A DNA stretch of 64,000 nucleotides from Gonocerus acuteangulatus (Eukaryota > Arthropoda > Insecta > Hemiptera > Coreidae): NCBI GenBank assembly GCA_946811695.1, contig OX328124.1, positions 91,848,176-91,912,175 of the forward strand. Reading direction: 5' to 3'. Below the pieces are notes generated by a model, which had not been told where the DNA came from, did not search any database, and saw nothing but the letters and a program-made list of their open reading frames with translations. Each line of letters begins with the position of its first letter. Positions within the stretch are counted from its first letter, which is position 1. This document shows, one piece after another, positions 45,094-56,695 of this stretch. The position numbers and the translations under genes were made by a program.

Positions 45094-47770
45094 TACCCAT
45101 CTCTCAATTCTTTTGTGGAATGCCAACGGACTTACTTCAAGACGACAAGAACTGACACTTTTACTAACTGACAAAAACATTGACATTGCACTAATAACGG
45201 AGACACACCTGAAAAAATCAATGTCATTCGGTGTCAAGGGTTACTCCTGTTATCGAACCGACCATCCATCTCTGGCGCAGCATGGTACTCTGATTCTAAT
45301 CAAGAACCAGATCAAACACCATCAAGAGTCCAGCATCGCTTCAGCAAGCCTGCAGGTTGCTTCCATATCTCTTTCCCTTTCTCCCTTCGACATCATACTA
45401 TCCGCAGTGTATCGTTCTCCCAATCATACCATTTACCATCCTGAATTCCTCTCAATATTCCAATCCTTTGGTCCCCGCTTCCTCACCGGGGGTGATTTCA
45501 ACGCGAAACACCCCATGTGGGGAAGCCGTTCAGCTAACTCCCGTGGCAGAATCCTTTATGATATCCTGAATTCCCGGAATTATCTCCCTATATCACCAAA
45601 CACACCAACATACTGGCCAACTGATCCATCCCGCAATCCTGACCTAGTCGATTTCTTCATCTCCTCTGGCTTGGGAGGTATAGCGACTTCTGTTGATTCG
45701 CTCCTCGACCTATCGTCGGACCATTCTGCGATCCTTCTAACCCTCTTCTCATCCGCAGTACCCCGTCCTCTACAACCAACCCTTACACCCGGTCCTATCA
45801 ACTGGCAATCATTTCAGCTCAACCTAGAGCGCTCCATAGACCTAACCGTATCCCTAAAAACCCCTTCAGACCTAGACAAAGCCACTGAATTGTTTACTAA
45901 AGCCATTCAGGACAGTGCCCGCAATTCATGCCGACCAAGGACAAGGTTACCTCCTTCACCCAAACTGCAACTTCCAACCCACATCCAAGAACTTCTTGCA
46001 GCCAAGCGTCGGGCCAGAGCTCTATGGCAAAGATCACGCTATCCCTCCGACAGAAACGCATACAACAGACTGACGCGACAACTAAAATCTTCAATATCTC
46101 AATTCCGTTCAGAATCCTTTAACGAATACCTTTCATCCCTCTCTACACAAGACTGTTCTTTGTGGACAGTCACTCGTAAAATCCTCAGGTTTCACCATAT
46201 TCCTTCTCCACTCAAACGCAGCGATGGGTCCTGGGCCAGAAGTGATGAAGAAAAGGCGCTCCTTCTCTCCACACACCTTACTTCAGCATTTTCCCCTAAT
46301 CCTCAAACGAACCCCTCCCATGATGAAGATATTGTAGACTACCTGAATTCTCCTTTACCTTTGTCTTTCCCTCCCAAAGCTTTCCATCCGTCCGAAGTAA
46401 AATACATCATCAAACACCTCCCTAGGAAATCTCCCGGTTATGATCTCATCACCTCCACAATTCTCAAAAACCTCCCCCAGAAGGCCATTATATTCCTTAC
46501 ATACCTGTACAACTCGATCCTTAGAACAACCCATTTCCCGAACCCCTGGAAACACTCAGTTATTATTGTTATTCCCAAACCTTTTAAACCTCCCGACTGC
46601 CCTTCTTCCTATCGACCAATCAGCCTTCTACCGTTAATGTCCAAAATATTTGAAAAACTCCTTTACAAAAGAATCCTTCCTATCATAGAATCCTCGAAGA
46701 AAATCCCCAACCACCAATTTGGTTTCCGCTCCCAGCATTCCACCATACAACAGTGTTTACGAGTTGTAGACTCAATATCCTCCTCGCTTGAACGTAAGAG
46801 TTTTTGCACGAGTGCCTTTCTCGACGTTGCTCAAGCATTCGATCGGGTTTGGCACCCGGGATTACTTTACAAAGTAAAGCTTATACTTCCTCACACCTAT
46901 TTCCTTATCCTCAAATCCTACCTTTCAAACAGATCCTTTCAAGTTAAACAAGGTACAAGTCTTTCCCCGACCTGCCCCATAAACGCTGGTGTCCCTCAAG
47001 GGAGTATTATTGGTCCTCTCCTTTTCCTCCTTTACACTGCAGATATTCCTACACACCCTCATACCTTACTGACCACCTACGCAGATGATACTGCCATCCT
47101 ATCAACTTCCCCTGATCCCTCAGTAGCATCCCAACACCTGCAGGAACATCTTACCACTATTCAGCATTGGAGTGAAAGATGGAGAGTTAAAATCAACCCT
47201 GAAAAATGTAAACAGGTTACATTCACCCTAAACCGGAGATCATGTCCTACAGTCTACCTCAAAAACACTCCACTACCAGTATCCAGCGAGGTTCGATATC
47301 TAGGATTATACCTTGACAGCCGACTGACATGGAACCCTCACACGAGACTGAAAAGACAAGAACTGAACAAACGATACGGACTACTTAGACGAATCCTTGG
47401 ACCCTCATCTAAATTATCAATACAGAACAAACTAACGATATACAAAACAATCATTCGGCCATTATGGACATACGGACTTGAACTCTGGGGATCTGCAAAG
47501 CCATCAAACATCAACAGAATACAGGCATTCCAATCAAAAGTCCTCCGTAAAATTGTAAATGCCCCCTTTTATGTATCCAACAAAACCCTACACAATGACC
47601 TCAACATCCCATTTGTCCTTGACCTCGCTAAAACCCGTTTCCAAACGTTCCACTCCAAATTGTCTCACCATCCTAATCCTGAAGGTCAATCCTTATCATC
47701 CCAATCCCATCCAGACAATCCCCCCAGGCGGCTCAAGAGACAGTGGCCTCGAGACAATTTACTTGCCTGA
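45077..47770 (+). CDS. ORF2: endonuclease and reverse transcriptase, jockey-like
   Basis: It nicks target DNA and copies the LINE RNA onto it. It is 897 residues, close to the usual 900 of jockey ORF2, and uninterrupted. The N-terminal APE-type endonuclease shows LLWNANGL, LITETHL (about 41), GGDFNAKHPMWGS and SSDHSAI (about 216). The reverse transcriptase follows with SYRPISLLP, FGFRSQHST, AGVPQGSIIGPLLF and the catalytic YADD (about 669-672), then LGLYLD. It ends in a thumb-like region and a basic tail. No RNase H domain is present. The start is the ATG at 45077, overlapping the ORF1 end. Minus-strand frames inside it are shadows. Confidence 0.93.
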   Translation: MQHFHNTHLSILLWNANGLTSRRQELTLLLTDKNIDIALITETHLKKSMSFGVKGYSCYRTDHPSLAQHGTLILIKNQIKHHQESSIASASLQVASISLSLSPFDIILSAVYRSPNHTIYHPEFLSIFQSFGPRFLTGGDFNAKHPMWGSRSANSRGRILYDILNSRNYLPISPNTPTYWPTDPSRNPDLVDFFISSGLGGIATSVDSLLDLSSDHSAILLTLFSSAVPRPLQPTLTPGPINWQSFQLNLERSIDLTVSLKTPSDLDKATELFTKAIQDSARNSCRPRTRLPPSPKLQLPTHIQELLAAKRRARALWQRSRYPSDRNAYNRLTRQLKSSISQFRSESFNEYLSSLSTQDCSLWTVTRKILRFHHIPSPLKRSDGSWARSDEEKALLLSTHLTSAFSPNPQTNPSHDEDIVDYLNSPLPLSFPPKAFHPSEVKYIIKHLPRKSPGYDLITSTILKNLPQKAIIFLTYLYNSILRTTHFPNPWKHSVIIVIPKPFKPPDCPSSYRPISLLPLMSKIFEKLLYKRILPIIESSKKIPNHQFGFRSQHSTIQQCLRVVDSISSSLERKSFCTSAFLDVAQAFDRVWHPGLLYKVKLILPHTYFLILKSYLSNRSFQVKQGTSLSPTCPINAGVPQGSIIGPLLFLLYTADIPTHPHTLLTTYADDTAILSTSPDPSVASQHLQEHLTTIQHWSERWRVKINPEKCKQVTFTLNRRSCPTVYLKNTPLPVSSEVRYLGLYLDSRLTWNPHTRLKRQELNKRYGLLRRILGPSSKLSIQNKLTIYKTIIRPLWTYGLELWGSAKPSNINRIQAFQSKVLRKIVNAPFYVSNKTLHNDLNIPFVLDLAKTRFQTFHSKLSHHPNPEGQSLSSQSHPDNPPRRLKRQWPRDNLLA

Positions 47771-47961
47771 TCTTTTTATAATCAATAAAATATTTACTGA
47801 GACACCTCTGGAAGTGCCAACAATGGTTGGCTTCTTCCAAATTTTGTATTTTTTATTTTTTATTTTACTTTTGTCAGTTTTATCAACTTGTACATAATAT
47901 CTGGATCAACATACTTGATCATTGTACTGTTATCTGTACAGATTTCAAATAAATAAATACG

Positions 47962-47992
<31 letters not shown>

Positions 47993-48170
47993 TTCGTTCG
48001 AAAAAAGATCCAATCAGTTTTGACGAGGAGCGAGTGAGAGACGCCCGATGACCGATGGGGCGGATATCGGTGATGGCAGAGTCGCTGGGAAAATGTGTAG
48101 AGAGCCAAGGAAAATTCAAAGAATTTAAAGTTTGTATAAATTAATATAAAAAAAGTATTACATTACTTTC

Positions 48171-48204
48171 AGAACGCACCCTAAATTTCCTTAGGGTGCG
48201 TTCT
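48171..48204. repeat. Perfect 14-bp hairpin
   Basis: AGAACGCACCCTAA, six loop bases, then TTAGGGTGCGTTCT. No T run follows and no gene ends here, so it is not read as a terminator. Confidence 0.7.
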
Positions 48205-49254
48205 AGCATGCAGTTGATGCTAAAGCAGGTTTTGAATACATTCATTGTAGAAGAGGCATTGTAACAACCTTCGTTGGGAGGGTATTTATTTTTATTTTTT
48301 TTTTTTTTTGGAACTTCAGGTCACCTGTTGCCCAATAGTTTTTCTATGATTTTACTAGCTATAATTTTAAATATCAGTGTTGTAAAATACTGATATTTAA
48401 AAACTCTTTATCGGCAGTTTACTTTATTTATACATTTAGCGTTCTGAAACAGCGAAAACAAAAATTACCTACATTGAAATATACATCGCGATCAGTGCAA
48501 ATAATAAATAAATTTAAAAAAAATGTATAGCTTGCACATTTATGCCTTGTTGTTAAATTTTTCGGGCCGACTCTAATCCGATTTTTTCTATCGACCCTAT
48601 ACTGGGAGTTACACAATCGTTGAAGCGGCTCCGTGCCCCCAAAAAATTCTCCTTCGCAAGCCCAACACTATAACATTTAGTGTAGCCTTTATACATCTGC
48701 CATTATTTATCAAAGTAAATAAATATTATATAATTAAAAAGATACATAGAAAACATCAAACTTACTTAAACTACTCTCCTTTAGCGTCAAATATTAAGTA
48801 AATGCTTCAATATAAAGGACGCAACTATAGATTTAGAATTTCCAAAAATATTCAATGTATAAAAAGGTATTACACTTTAGGCACATTCGTTAATATAGAA
48901 ACTTGCAAAAATTCAACTATCTCTTTATTCTCAAATTATTCCTGAACTTAAGTGAGTTGATCTGGGAGGAGACTGTATCGTTATGAAGAGAAGTGAAATA
49001 AAACTTACCCTAAAGCGTAATATACCAGTAGAACAGTTCACTCACCTGAAAAAAAAAAAAAAATCAGTATGGTTGGCTTTTTCATGTACTAATAATATTC
49101 AATAACACACAATCTGTAGCTAACAGCAGACTTACAATCAGGGTGATTCGCCGGAAAATAGACAAATTTACAAGGAGATGGTATCATTTTCGTATGTCCT
49201 GATTTCCATGTAGTACAATGAACTGCTATTTGTAGCTTATTAGGATGGAATGTA
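48205..49254. other. Intergenic DNA, no gene recognised
   Basis: AT-rich; a T run at about 48290-48310. Nothing recognisable. Confidence 0.45.
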
Positions 49255-49763
49255 TCAGGTCATCCCATAAGTAATGTCGGTTTTTAAAATTCTGTCTGTT
49301 TATGTTCCCTCCTTTTCAATTTATTTTTACTTACATTATTGTTTATTGTAGTACTAGATACACTTCTATTTATCATGTTTCGGTTGACGAAACTAATTTA
49401 TACTCGGCTGAAATTTCATTTGAAATGGATCTCCCAAGACACCACTTACACTATATGATGCTTTGGGAATTCGATAAAGGAGAAAATGGTTCTTCAACGA
49501 AAATTTGTAGAAATATATGGCAAAATTTTCTATAGTTAGCGATAGCGACATGTGCAGCGGAGGTTTGAACGATTTCGAACATTAAACCGCAAGCTAGAAG
49601 ACGAGTCGCGTGCTGGTCGACCAACAGAGCTTGACGACGAACTCAAGCAGGCTATTGTAGAATAAAATCCTCTTGTAACAGTCGAAGACATAGCAGAAAA
49701 ACTTGGGTCGACAAATTCTACAGTTCACCAAAATAAACCGACATTAATTATAGCATACTATGA
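49255..49763 (+). mobile_element. Deleted mariner derivative, about 509 bp
   Basis: The left end TCAGGTCATCCCATAAGTAA is a mariner-type terminal repeat, preceded by TA. The right end, CCGACATTAATTATAGCATA followed by CTATGA, is its diverged mirror (18 of 26 bases) and is followed by TA. Between them lies only the N-terminal third of a transposase: HYMMLWEFDKGENGSS, and in another frame RTLNRKLEDESRAGRPTELD. Stops and frameshifts break it. This differs from the mariner at 4.5 kb in ends and protein, so two lineages are present. Confidence 0.8.
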
Positions 49764-49779
49764 TAGTTATTGACGATCT

Positions 49780-50880
49780 ACTCATGAAATATTTATCAAT
49801 CCACCACAATAATAATGATCCTTGTTGAAATTGCTTACCCGATAGTGACCACAATTTTTGTTGTTTCGAATAACGGAAATCGGCAAGAAGTCTATTTGGA
49901 AACGTACGCTTTAACGTAAATAATAATAGTAATGAATAAATTACAATGTATATGTGTCTTAAAACAAAATTAAAAGTAATCATGAAGAAAATAAATATAA
50001 TTTCGGAAAAAGTAATAAGAAAAAAATGTTTTAAATAAAAACAACAGAAAAAGAAAATTGTGTGGTATATTTGAATGTATTTAAATATAGTGTTCAAGTA
50101 ATGACAACCATAGTTAAATAGTACTGAATGTTCAGTGGTAGGTGTAATTGTCCTCTTCATTGACGGCCAATACTCATGTCTTACGTTTACCAGTTCGTCG
50201 ATTTGCGTACATGTTGTTGAATGTTCAATTGTTGTTTATTTGCCCACATGTTACATCTTGATTCGTCATTAGTTCTTCATGCTTAAGTAGAGAATGGCCA
50301 ATATGGAGCCAAGTTGAAATATGCAAAACCATAAACATGCATATATGAAATTAGGAATTGATTTAAGAAAACACCTCGTCCGAGACTAGTAAAGTCAATG
50401 GCTTCCCGTCCAAGAGTATTCAAACAATCCCTTCCACATCCTACCCCCATCCACCAGACAAATCCAATAATGGAGTAGTGTGGCCTCAGATTTACCACAC
50501 AACTCCTTTACAGTATGGCTTCAAAGCCCTTTTCTCACAGAAACTGTCTAATATAATACATTCAATTTCCCTTTCGACGATTTACAGCTGGCAAATAAGA
50601 AGTCTTAAGGAAATCAGGTATAGAGTATTTTTACAACACGACTATTTCTGTTTTATCATTTTCTTAAAAAAAAAAAATAAAGTTTAACTGACAAATTAAA
50701 ACATTCTATTTATTGATTGCAAAATAGAATTATCAATGGAAAAAATGAAATGAAATAAAATAAATAAGTTTAACTAAAATATGTTTAACATATATTAATC
50801 ACAAGAAAGGATAAGGCCATGTTTCTTGACGTAAAAACAAATTATAGCCGTTATCAGATACAATAATAATATCAGTTAAA
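49780..50880. other. Intergenic DNA, no gene recognised
   Basis: A 138-codon minus-strand frame (49744-50160) is rich in Phe/Ile/Tyr from AT-rich DNA and has no domain. Nothing else recognisable. Confidence 0.4.
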
Positions 50881-50892
50881 CAGATATAATAC

Positions 50893-50913
50893 ACACACAC
50901 ACATGCATAATTT

Positions 50914-50991
<78 letters not shown>

Positions 50992-51013
50992 TGCGCGCGT
51001 GCGTGCGTGCGTG
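50893..51013. repeat. (GT)n microsatellite with GC-rich end
   Basis: A short CA run precedes a TG array of about 80 bp, followed by GTGCGCGCGTGCGTGCGTGC. Confidence 0.9.
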
Positions 51014-51273
51014 TTGTATCTGTTTTAGTATGAAGATGAAGAATTGAAGACTTTATTCAAAATTTCTTTCATGAGTGAAATCTCGAAACAAATAATAGTA
51101 ATATTATAACAATAAACAATAAAAACTTTATTTCAAGATAAAAGTTTTTATTTGTGGTATTTTCGTAAATCATAAAGCACTTTTGCATATGCTCGGATAT
51201 TTTATACTTACTGTACATTACATTATCCGTTCTTATAATCACAATTATATCTGGGATGAATTAAAGAAGTAGA

Positions 51274-52766
51274 CTTTAAATCAGACGACCATCAATATTA
51301 CTAACACTCTGACATTTTTGGGACTCACTTTTGACAAGCGATTAACATGGATTCCTCATTTGAAAAATATTGTCAGTAAATGCAAAAAATCCTTGAATCT
51401 ACTGAGAATACTTGCTAATACAAAATGGGGGGCTGACAGAAGTATAATACTTAACTTTTATCGTTCCTTCACCAGATCACTGCTGGATTATGGGTGTGTA
51501 GCTTATTCTTCTGCCAGCAAAAGCTCACTCAAAATCCTAGACTCTATACATCACACAGGTCTAAGAATTGCAACTGGGGCTTTTAGATCAAGTCCTGTAG
51601 ACAGTCTCTGCGTAGAATCCGGGGAACCTCCATTGGAGTATAGACGGCGTATCCTCAAATTGAAATTTATCTTAAAATCAAAAGCACTAAACAGTCCATG
51701 CGTAACTAAGTTTTTAAAAAATCCATTTCTAAATAATTATTTACAAAATAACCCCCGAGCAAAACCATTAATTATTCGTCATTTATTAGATACTAACACT
51801 TCAACATCATTACAAAGTCCTTTGTACACTAACACAATTCTTCCACACCCCCCATGGAGGGTAAAGAACATAAACATTAATCTGACATTAACTCAATATA
51901 AAAAGAAAGACCCGACTTCTTTGATTATCTACCAAAATGTTTTTAAATCAATAATTTCAACTAATCCCCAAACTTCGTTTATTTTTACCGACGGATCTAA
52001 AATGGATTCAAGGACAGGTGCTGCAGCTGTAATTGATAATACGCCATACCTGTTAAAGCTACATGACGACTCCAGCATATACACTGCAGAACTCCAAGCC
52101 ATACTTCTAGCATTTTCTAAATTACAGGACACCACTAGACATGAGATTATGATTTTTACAGACTCATTAAGCTCTTTACTCTCCATGCGAAACATTTACA
52201 GCAACCATCCACTGATAACACAAATACTCATACAATCACACATCCATCATACCAAACACATAACATTGACATGGCTACCCGGACATACAGGAATTTCACA
52301 AAGTACTCAGGTTGACGAACATGCAAAATTAGCGACCCAAAAGACAACACACGACATAAACAAAATGACGCCTGATGACTTATACGTGACTGTCAAACAA
52401 CAAGTACTCACTGACTGGCAAAGATACTGGACGCAAACAGATAATAAATTACGACAAATAAAACCAACTATTAAACCTTGGTTGACGAATAAAAGTACCC
52501 TGACAAGACGAGAACAAGTAATATTAACAAGACTACGTATTGGACATACTTTCCTGACACACTCTTACCTTATGGACAGAACGGATAAACCAGTTTGTAA
52601 ATACTGCAACACAACACTTACAGTAAAACACATATTGACAGAATGCAGACAACGTAATCATCTAGACATACCTCACGACATCCAGGAGCTACTCACACTT
52701 GACAGTATACACATAAATACTATACTAATATATCTACAACACATTAATGCCTACAACAAAATTTAA
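51274..52766 (+). CDS. Partial ORF2: reverse transcriptase end plus RNase H, I-like
   Basis: This is the remaining C-terminal half of a LINE ORF2 with no start codon of its own; the frame is open from the truncation point. It opens with FLGLTFDKRLTWIPHL, the block just after the reverse-transcriptase palm. RNase H then shows FTDGSK (first Asp), YTAELQAI (Glu), FTDSLSS (second Asp) and VDEHAKLA (last Asp), all present. A C-terminal zinc finger, CKYCNTTLTVKHILTEC (CX2CX7HX4C), matches I/R1-type elements. No internal stop disrupts about 497 codons, which suggests a young insertion. RNase H separates it from the jockey-like LINE at 43.6 kb. Confidence 0.9.
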
Positions 52767-52807
52767 CATACCCGCAAATCAACAAAATTCGATATTACAT
52801 AAATGAA

Positions 52808-52809
<2 letters not shown>

Positions 52810-52857
<48 letters not shown>
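52810..52857. repeat. (TA)n microsatellite inside the I-like LINE 3' region
   Basis: Pure TA array 40 bases after the stop codon; T-rich sequence follows to about 53030. Confidence 0.9.
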
Positions 52858-52861
<4 letters not shown>

Positions 52862-53177
52862 TACGCCCAAAACATTTTGTTGCCACTTCGTTTATATATG
52901 TATATATATATTTTTTTATTTATTTTATTTTTATTATTTATTTATTCTCTTTTTTTTTTTTTTTTATCCCCTTATTTTTTCTTTCTCTTTCTTTGTTCTG
53001 AACTCACTCATTCTTTTCTATTTTGCTTTTGTATAACTTTTGTTCCCTAGTACATTTTAGAATAAGAACACATTTGTATGAAAATAACTTAATAATTTGT
53101 TAATGTGTAACAATTGACCAGGCGATTCGCCAAGTTGCGAAGCCTTATCAATAAATAAATAAATAAAAAGAAGTAGA

Positions 53178-54500
53178 AATCCAGGCGACATTTATTGGGT
53201 ATTCAAATCCGTAATTTTCGAATTAACGGCAGGGAATAATGTTATTATTTAATTTATTTACTAATTTAATTTCCTAGGTGCTTTTTGTGCCGGAAACTGT
53301 ATATTCGTGCGCCCGGAAGCGTAGAAACTAAAATCATTATTTTATGCACTATTCTTATGTAAGCTTGTAAACAAATGCGAGTTCACATGTACCCAGGAAG
53401 TCAAATTAGTAAATAAACTAATTAAGAACATCATTTTCTGCCGTTAATTCGAAAAAAAAAAAAAACAATATGAATTCCAAATAAATAGCGTCTAGTTTTC
53501 CACTTCTTTAATTTATCCTTGATATAATTATGATAACAGGTACATCTAATGCAATATTCAGTAAGCCCAACCCAAGGATAATAAAAGCAGTCCACATCAA
53601 TCACTTTCTCTTAATTATGAAACAAAAATATCAAGTTTTTCCACATTTTACATATTACATAATGATGCTTTTTTTTCTTCTTTTTTTGTTAATAGCTCCT
53701 ATAATATTCCATTCCGTAGTATCTTTCTTACAAAAGGGGTATATAGAGTAATTAAGAAATTTGACAAACAAGAGAGCGTAATAAGCGCCACCAGCGTGAT
53801 ATAAGGAGGGATCCAAATCTCATGGTATCACACATTATTTGAACAGTCAGATTTACGGAAAAATTCTGCCGAATGCATGATACAGATTTAACAGAGAATG
53901 TATTAGAATCAATATATTAGATCATGAAAGGATAATTTAGTTTCACCGGAATGCATTAAGTTCATGGTAAATTTTGGAAATCAAAAAATTTTTGTAAAAT
54001 ATACATATTTACAAGAGACATCCTGGGTAAAACCAATTTTTCAGCAATAAAATAAGTGGTACAAAAATTGTTTTATCTATCGATTGTTTTAGCTAACGCT
54101 GTGGGAGAGAAAACGATTATCAAAAAGGTGTTTTTAAGACTAGTAATAAAATGGGAAAACGATATTACAGCAATACTCTACAAATAATTAGGTATAAAAA
54201 AATCTTAGTTAAAATTCGATTGAATAGTTTCGGTTTCAGGGGTATTTTCCCCCTCCCGACACTTCTGTGCACCATGTCGGGCCATAAAGCTGTGGAAGTG
54301 ATCCATGTGATTAATTTCCAGCAAATCACACAAACAGATCCCTGGAGATGACGATAAAATGTATATAAGATGAAAGTGAGCTAGTAGATGATGGCAGACT
54401 AGGTGTTGGTGGGGTTGAGACCGGTCCGCATTCCAGAGGACCGTTAGCGAAGCAGGCCCCCTCCAGCTTGGCTAGTCTCGCTCTTCCTAGCAGTGGCAAT
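53178..54500. other. Intergenic DNA, no gene recognised
   Basis: Short AT-rich frames only. Nothing recognisable until the tandem repeat at 54507. Confidence 0.45.
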
Positions 54501-54506
54501 AGCAAT

Positions 54507-55400
54507 CGGCAATATGTTTAGCACGGGGTCAGCTTTGGGTTGTTCAGGAGAAATAACTCAAGTCGGTAAACGTCTCAAATGGCCAGCCGGCAAAATCACG
54601 CAAAACTTCTAATAAAAATCATAGGAATTTGAATAATCGGGAATATGTTTAGCACGGGGTCAGCTGACGGCCTCAGGCAAAATAACTCAGTACGGTAAAC
54701 GTCTCAAATGGTCAGCCGCCAAAATCACGCAAAACTTCTATACAAATCATAGAAAATCAGCTTTGGGTTGTCTGGTGCTTCAGCCCGATGAACTGAAATC
54801 GGTTAACTTCTCAAATGGTTAACCACCAAAATAACGTAAAACTTCTAATACAAGTAATAGAAATTTGAATAATAGGCAATATGTTTAGCAAAAGTTCAGC
54901 TTGGGCTAGTCTGGCGGCTTTCAGGAGAAATAACTCAAGACGGTCTCAAATGGTGAGCCGCCAAAATCACGCAAAACTTCTAATACAAATCATAGAAATT
55001 TGAAAAATCGGCAATATGTTTAGCACGGGGTCATTTGGGTTGTCTGACGGCTTCAGAGGAGAAAACTCAAGACGGTCTCAAATGGTCAGCCGCCAAAATC
55101 ACGCAAAACTTCTAATACAAATCATAGAAGTTTGAAAAATCGGCAATATGTTTAGCACGGGGTCATTTGGGTTGTCTGACGGCTTCAGAGGAGAAAACTC
55201 AAGACGGTCTCAAACGGTCAGCCGCCAAAATCACGCAAAACATCTAATACAAATCATAGAAATTTGGATAGTCGGCAATATGATTAGCACGGAGTCGGCA
55301 ATGGGTTGTCTGGCGCCTTCAGCCCAAGCAACTCAAATCGGTTAACGTCTCAGATCATTAGCCGCCAAAATCACTAACACAAAACTCCTAACACAAATTA
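54507..55400 (+). repeat. Satellite-like tandem repeat, about 7 units of 120-135 bp
   Basis: Units begin CGGCAATATGTTTAGCACGG (or close variants) at about 54507, 54638, 54873, 55009, 55141 and 55273; one near 54757 has lost that block. Each continues with GGTTGTCTGGCGGCTTCAG, AACTCAAGACGGT, TCTCAAATGGTCAGCCGCCA and AAATCACGCAAAACTTCTAA. Units 5 and 6 are almost identical, so part of the array is recent. A 65-codon frame across it is incidental. Confidence 0.9.
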
Positions 55401-56056
55401 TATATAATTCATTGAGAGGAGATCATTGACCGTTAGAATTACGAAGGCAGAGAGTCACGAGTTCAGTCTTGGTATCTTAATAAATATACATTTTCTTAAA
55501 TAAGAAAATGCGATTTACTATTGCCAACGTTTTGGAAATTCAAGCCTTCATCCGGGCTATAAAAAAAGGATAAAAGCAGTCAATAGGTACAAATTTATAT
55601 ATAGATGAAATGCAAGGAAAAATATCATATCTACATAGAAGAGGATGAGTGTTATATATGGTAAATGTGTGTTATAGCTAGAGCATAAATTAAAGGTAGA
55701 TTGATAAGTACAGGATGAAAATCTGCTTAACAGCCGATGTACAATGTACACCAATGTCATGTGCGCTTAATGTACTATTTCTACCAGATGTGTTCATTTC
55801 TGAACCAGTGGATCGCGTTAAGTTTTACGGAAAGAGCGGGGTGGGTTGGTTTGGCTACCAATTAAGACAAGGGTGATGGAAGATAACAGTGGTGTATAGG
55901 TAGGAGTCATAAAAGTGATGTAATACTTAAGAAGTTTAACGAGTTTCGTTGCAATATAACAAAAATTATGGCCGCATAGGCAAATCAGTAATTAGTCCGG
56001 AGTAACCGATTTAGGTAAGATTTGAATTAATCTGGTATCTAAATACATAAACAAAG
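55401..56056. other. Intergenic DNA, no gene recognised
   Basis: Nothing recognisable; short frames only. Confidence 0.4.
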
Positions 56057-56125
56057 ATGGAATAGTTGGGATTCGGCTAAAAAAAACCTCAATACGAATT
56101 TTGTAATAAAATCTATATTCAGGAC

Positions 56126-56156
56126 GTTTCGGCTACTCTTTGGTAGCCTTCGTCAG
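56126..56156 (-). ncRNA. Hammerhead-ribozyme-like core (left arm, copy 3)
   Basis: Mirror of the right-arm core with the same CTGACGA, stem, GAAAC order on the minus strand, here followed by GTCCTGAATATAGA. The two cores face outward from the foldback centre. The same limits apply: an extra A before the stem and undefined outer stems. Confidence 0.4.
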
Positions 56157-56664
56157 CTAAAATGACAAGAAAAGAAAAAAAAAACAGAAATTAATACACA
56201 GAAAAACGTTTATAAGTAAGATAAGTAACACATCTATAAATACAATTCAACTTATTATAAAAGAACAATTTTCTGTTAAATTATTAGAACAACTAAGTTA
56301 TTAATAAACGGGTAATGTGAACATTAGTGTATAACTAGAAATTTGTTCTAGAAAATCAATAGAAACATAATAAAAAGGGGAAAGAAGACTATTTGATTGA
56401 AGTGTATTCAAGTAAATGATGACAAGTAAATAGTCTTTTTTTTCCTTTTTTTTATTTTTCTATTGATTTTCTAGAACTAATATACACTAATGTTCACTTT
56501 ACCCGTTTATTAAAACCTTAGTTCTTCTAATAATTTAACAGAAAATTGTTCTTTTATAATAAGCTGAATTGTATTTATAGATCTGTTACTTATTTTACTT
56601 ATAAACCTTTTTCTGTGTATTAATTTCTGTTTTTTTTTTTTTTTTTCTTTTCTTGTCATTTTAG

Positions 56665-56695
56665 CTGACGAAGGCTACCAAAGAGTAGCCGAAAC
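56665..56695 (+). ncRNA. Hammerhead-ribozyme-like core (right arm, copy 3)
   Basis: CTGACGA (56665-56671) fits the invariant CUGANGA. A 6-bp stem GGCTAC/GTAGCC (56673-56678 with 56685-56690) with loop CAAAGA is followed by GAAAC (56691-56695), the other invariant strand. One extra A (56672) lies between CUGANGA and the stem, unlike textbook hammerheads, and I could not define stems I and III or the cleavage site. It could be a functional variant, a decayed ribozyme or coincidence. Confidence 0.4.

Larger units (their letters stand above)
43560..47990 (+). mobile_element. Jockey-like non-LTR retrotransposon, nearly full length
   Basis: A GC-richer leader (about 43560-43690), two overlapping ORFs, a 3' untranslated region and a 25-base poly(A) tail (47966-47990) make up the element. 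ORF1 has three zinc knuckles and ORF2 an endonuclease plus reverse transcriptase without RNase H, as in the jockey clade. Base composition and codon use are more C-rich than the surroundings. The 5' boundary is uncertain: I placed it at the composition shift, and I found no target duplication. A poly(T) run lies at about 43698-43723. Confidence 0.88.
51274..53166 (+). mobile_element. 5'-truncated I-like non-LTR retrotransposon
   Basis: An 11-bp target duplication, AAAGAAGTAGA, flanks it (51263-51273 and 53167-53177). The insert starts within the reverse transcriptase C-terminal region and ends in a TAAA-repeat tail (about 53149-53166), usual for I-type and related LINEs. The reading frame is open from the very start of the insert. 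A TA array (52810-52857) lies in the 3' untranslated part. Truncation at the 5' end is the normal outcome of incomplete target-primed reverse transcription. Confidence 0.9.

Noticed and set aside
49744..50160. 138-codon minus-strand frame rich in Phe and Ile
   Set aside because: The hydrophobic look comes from AT-rich codons; part of it overlaps the right end of a mariner remnant.
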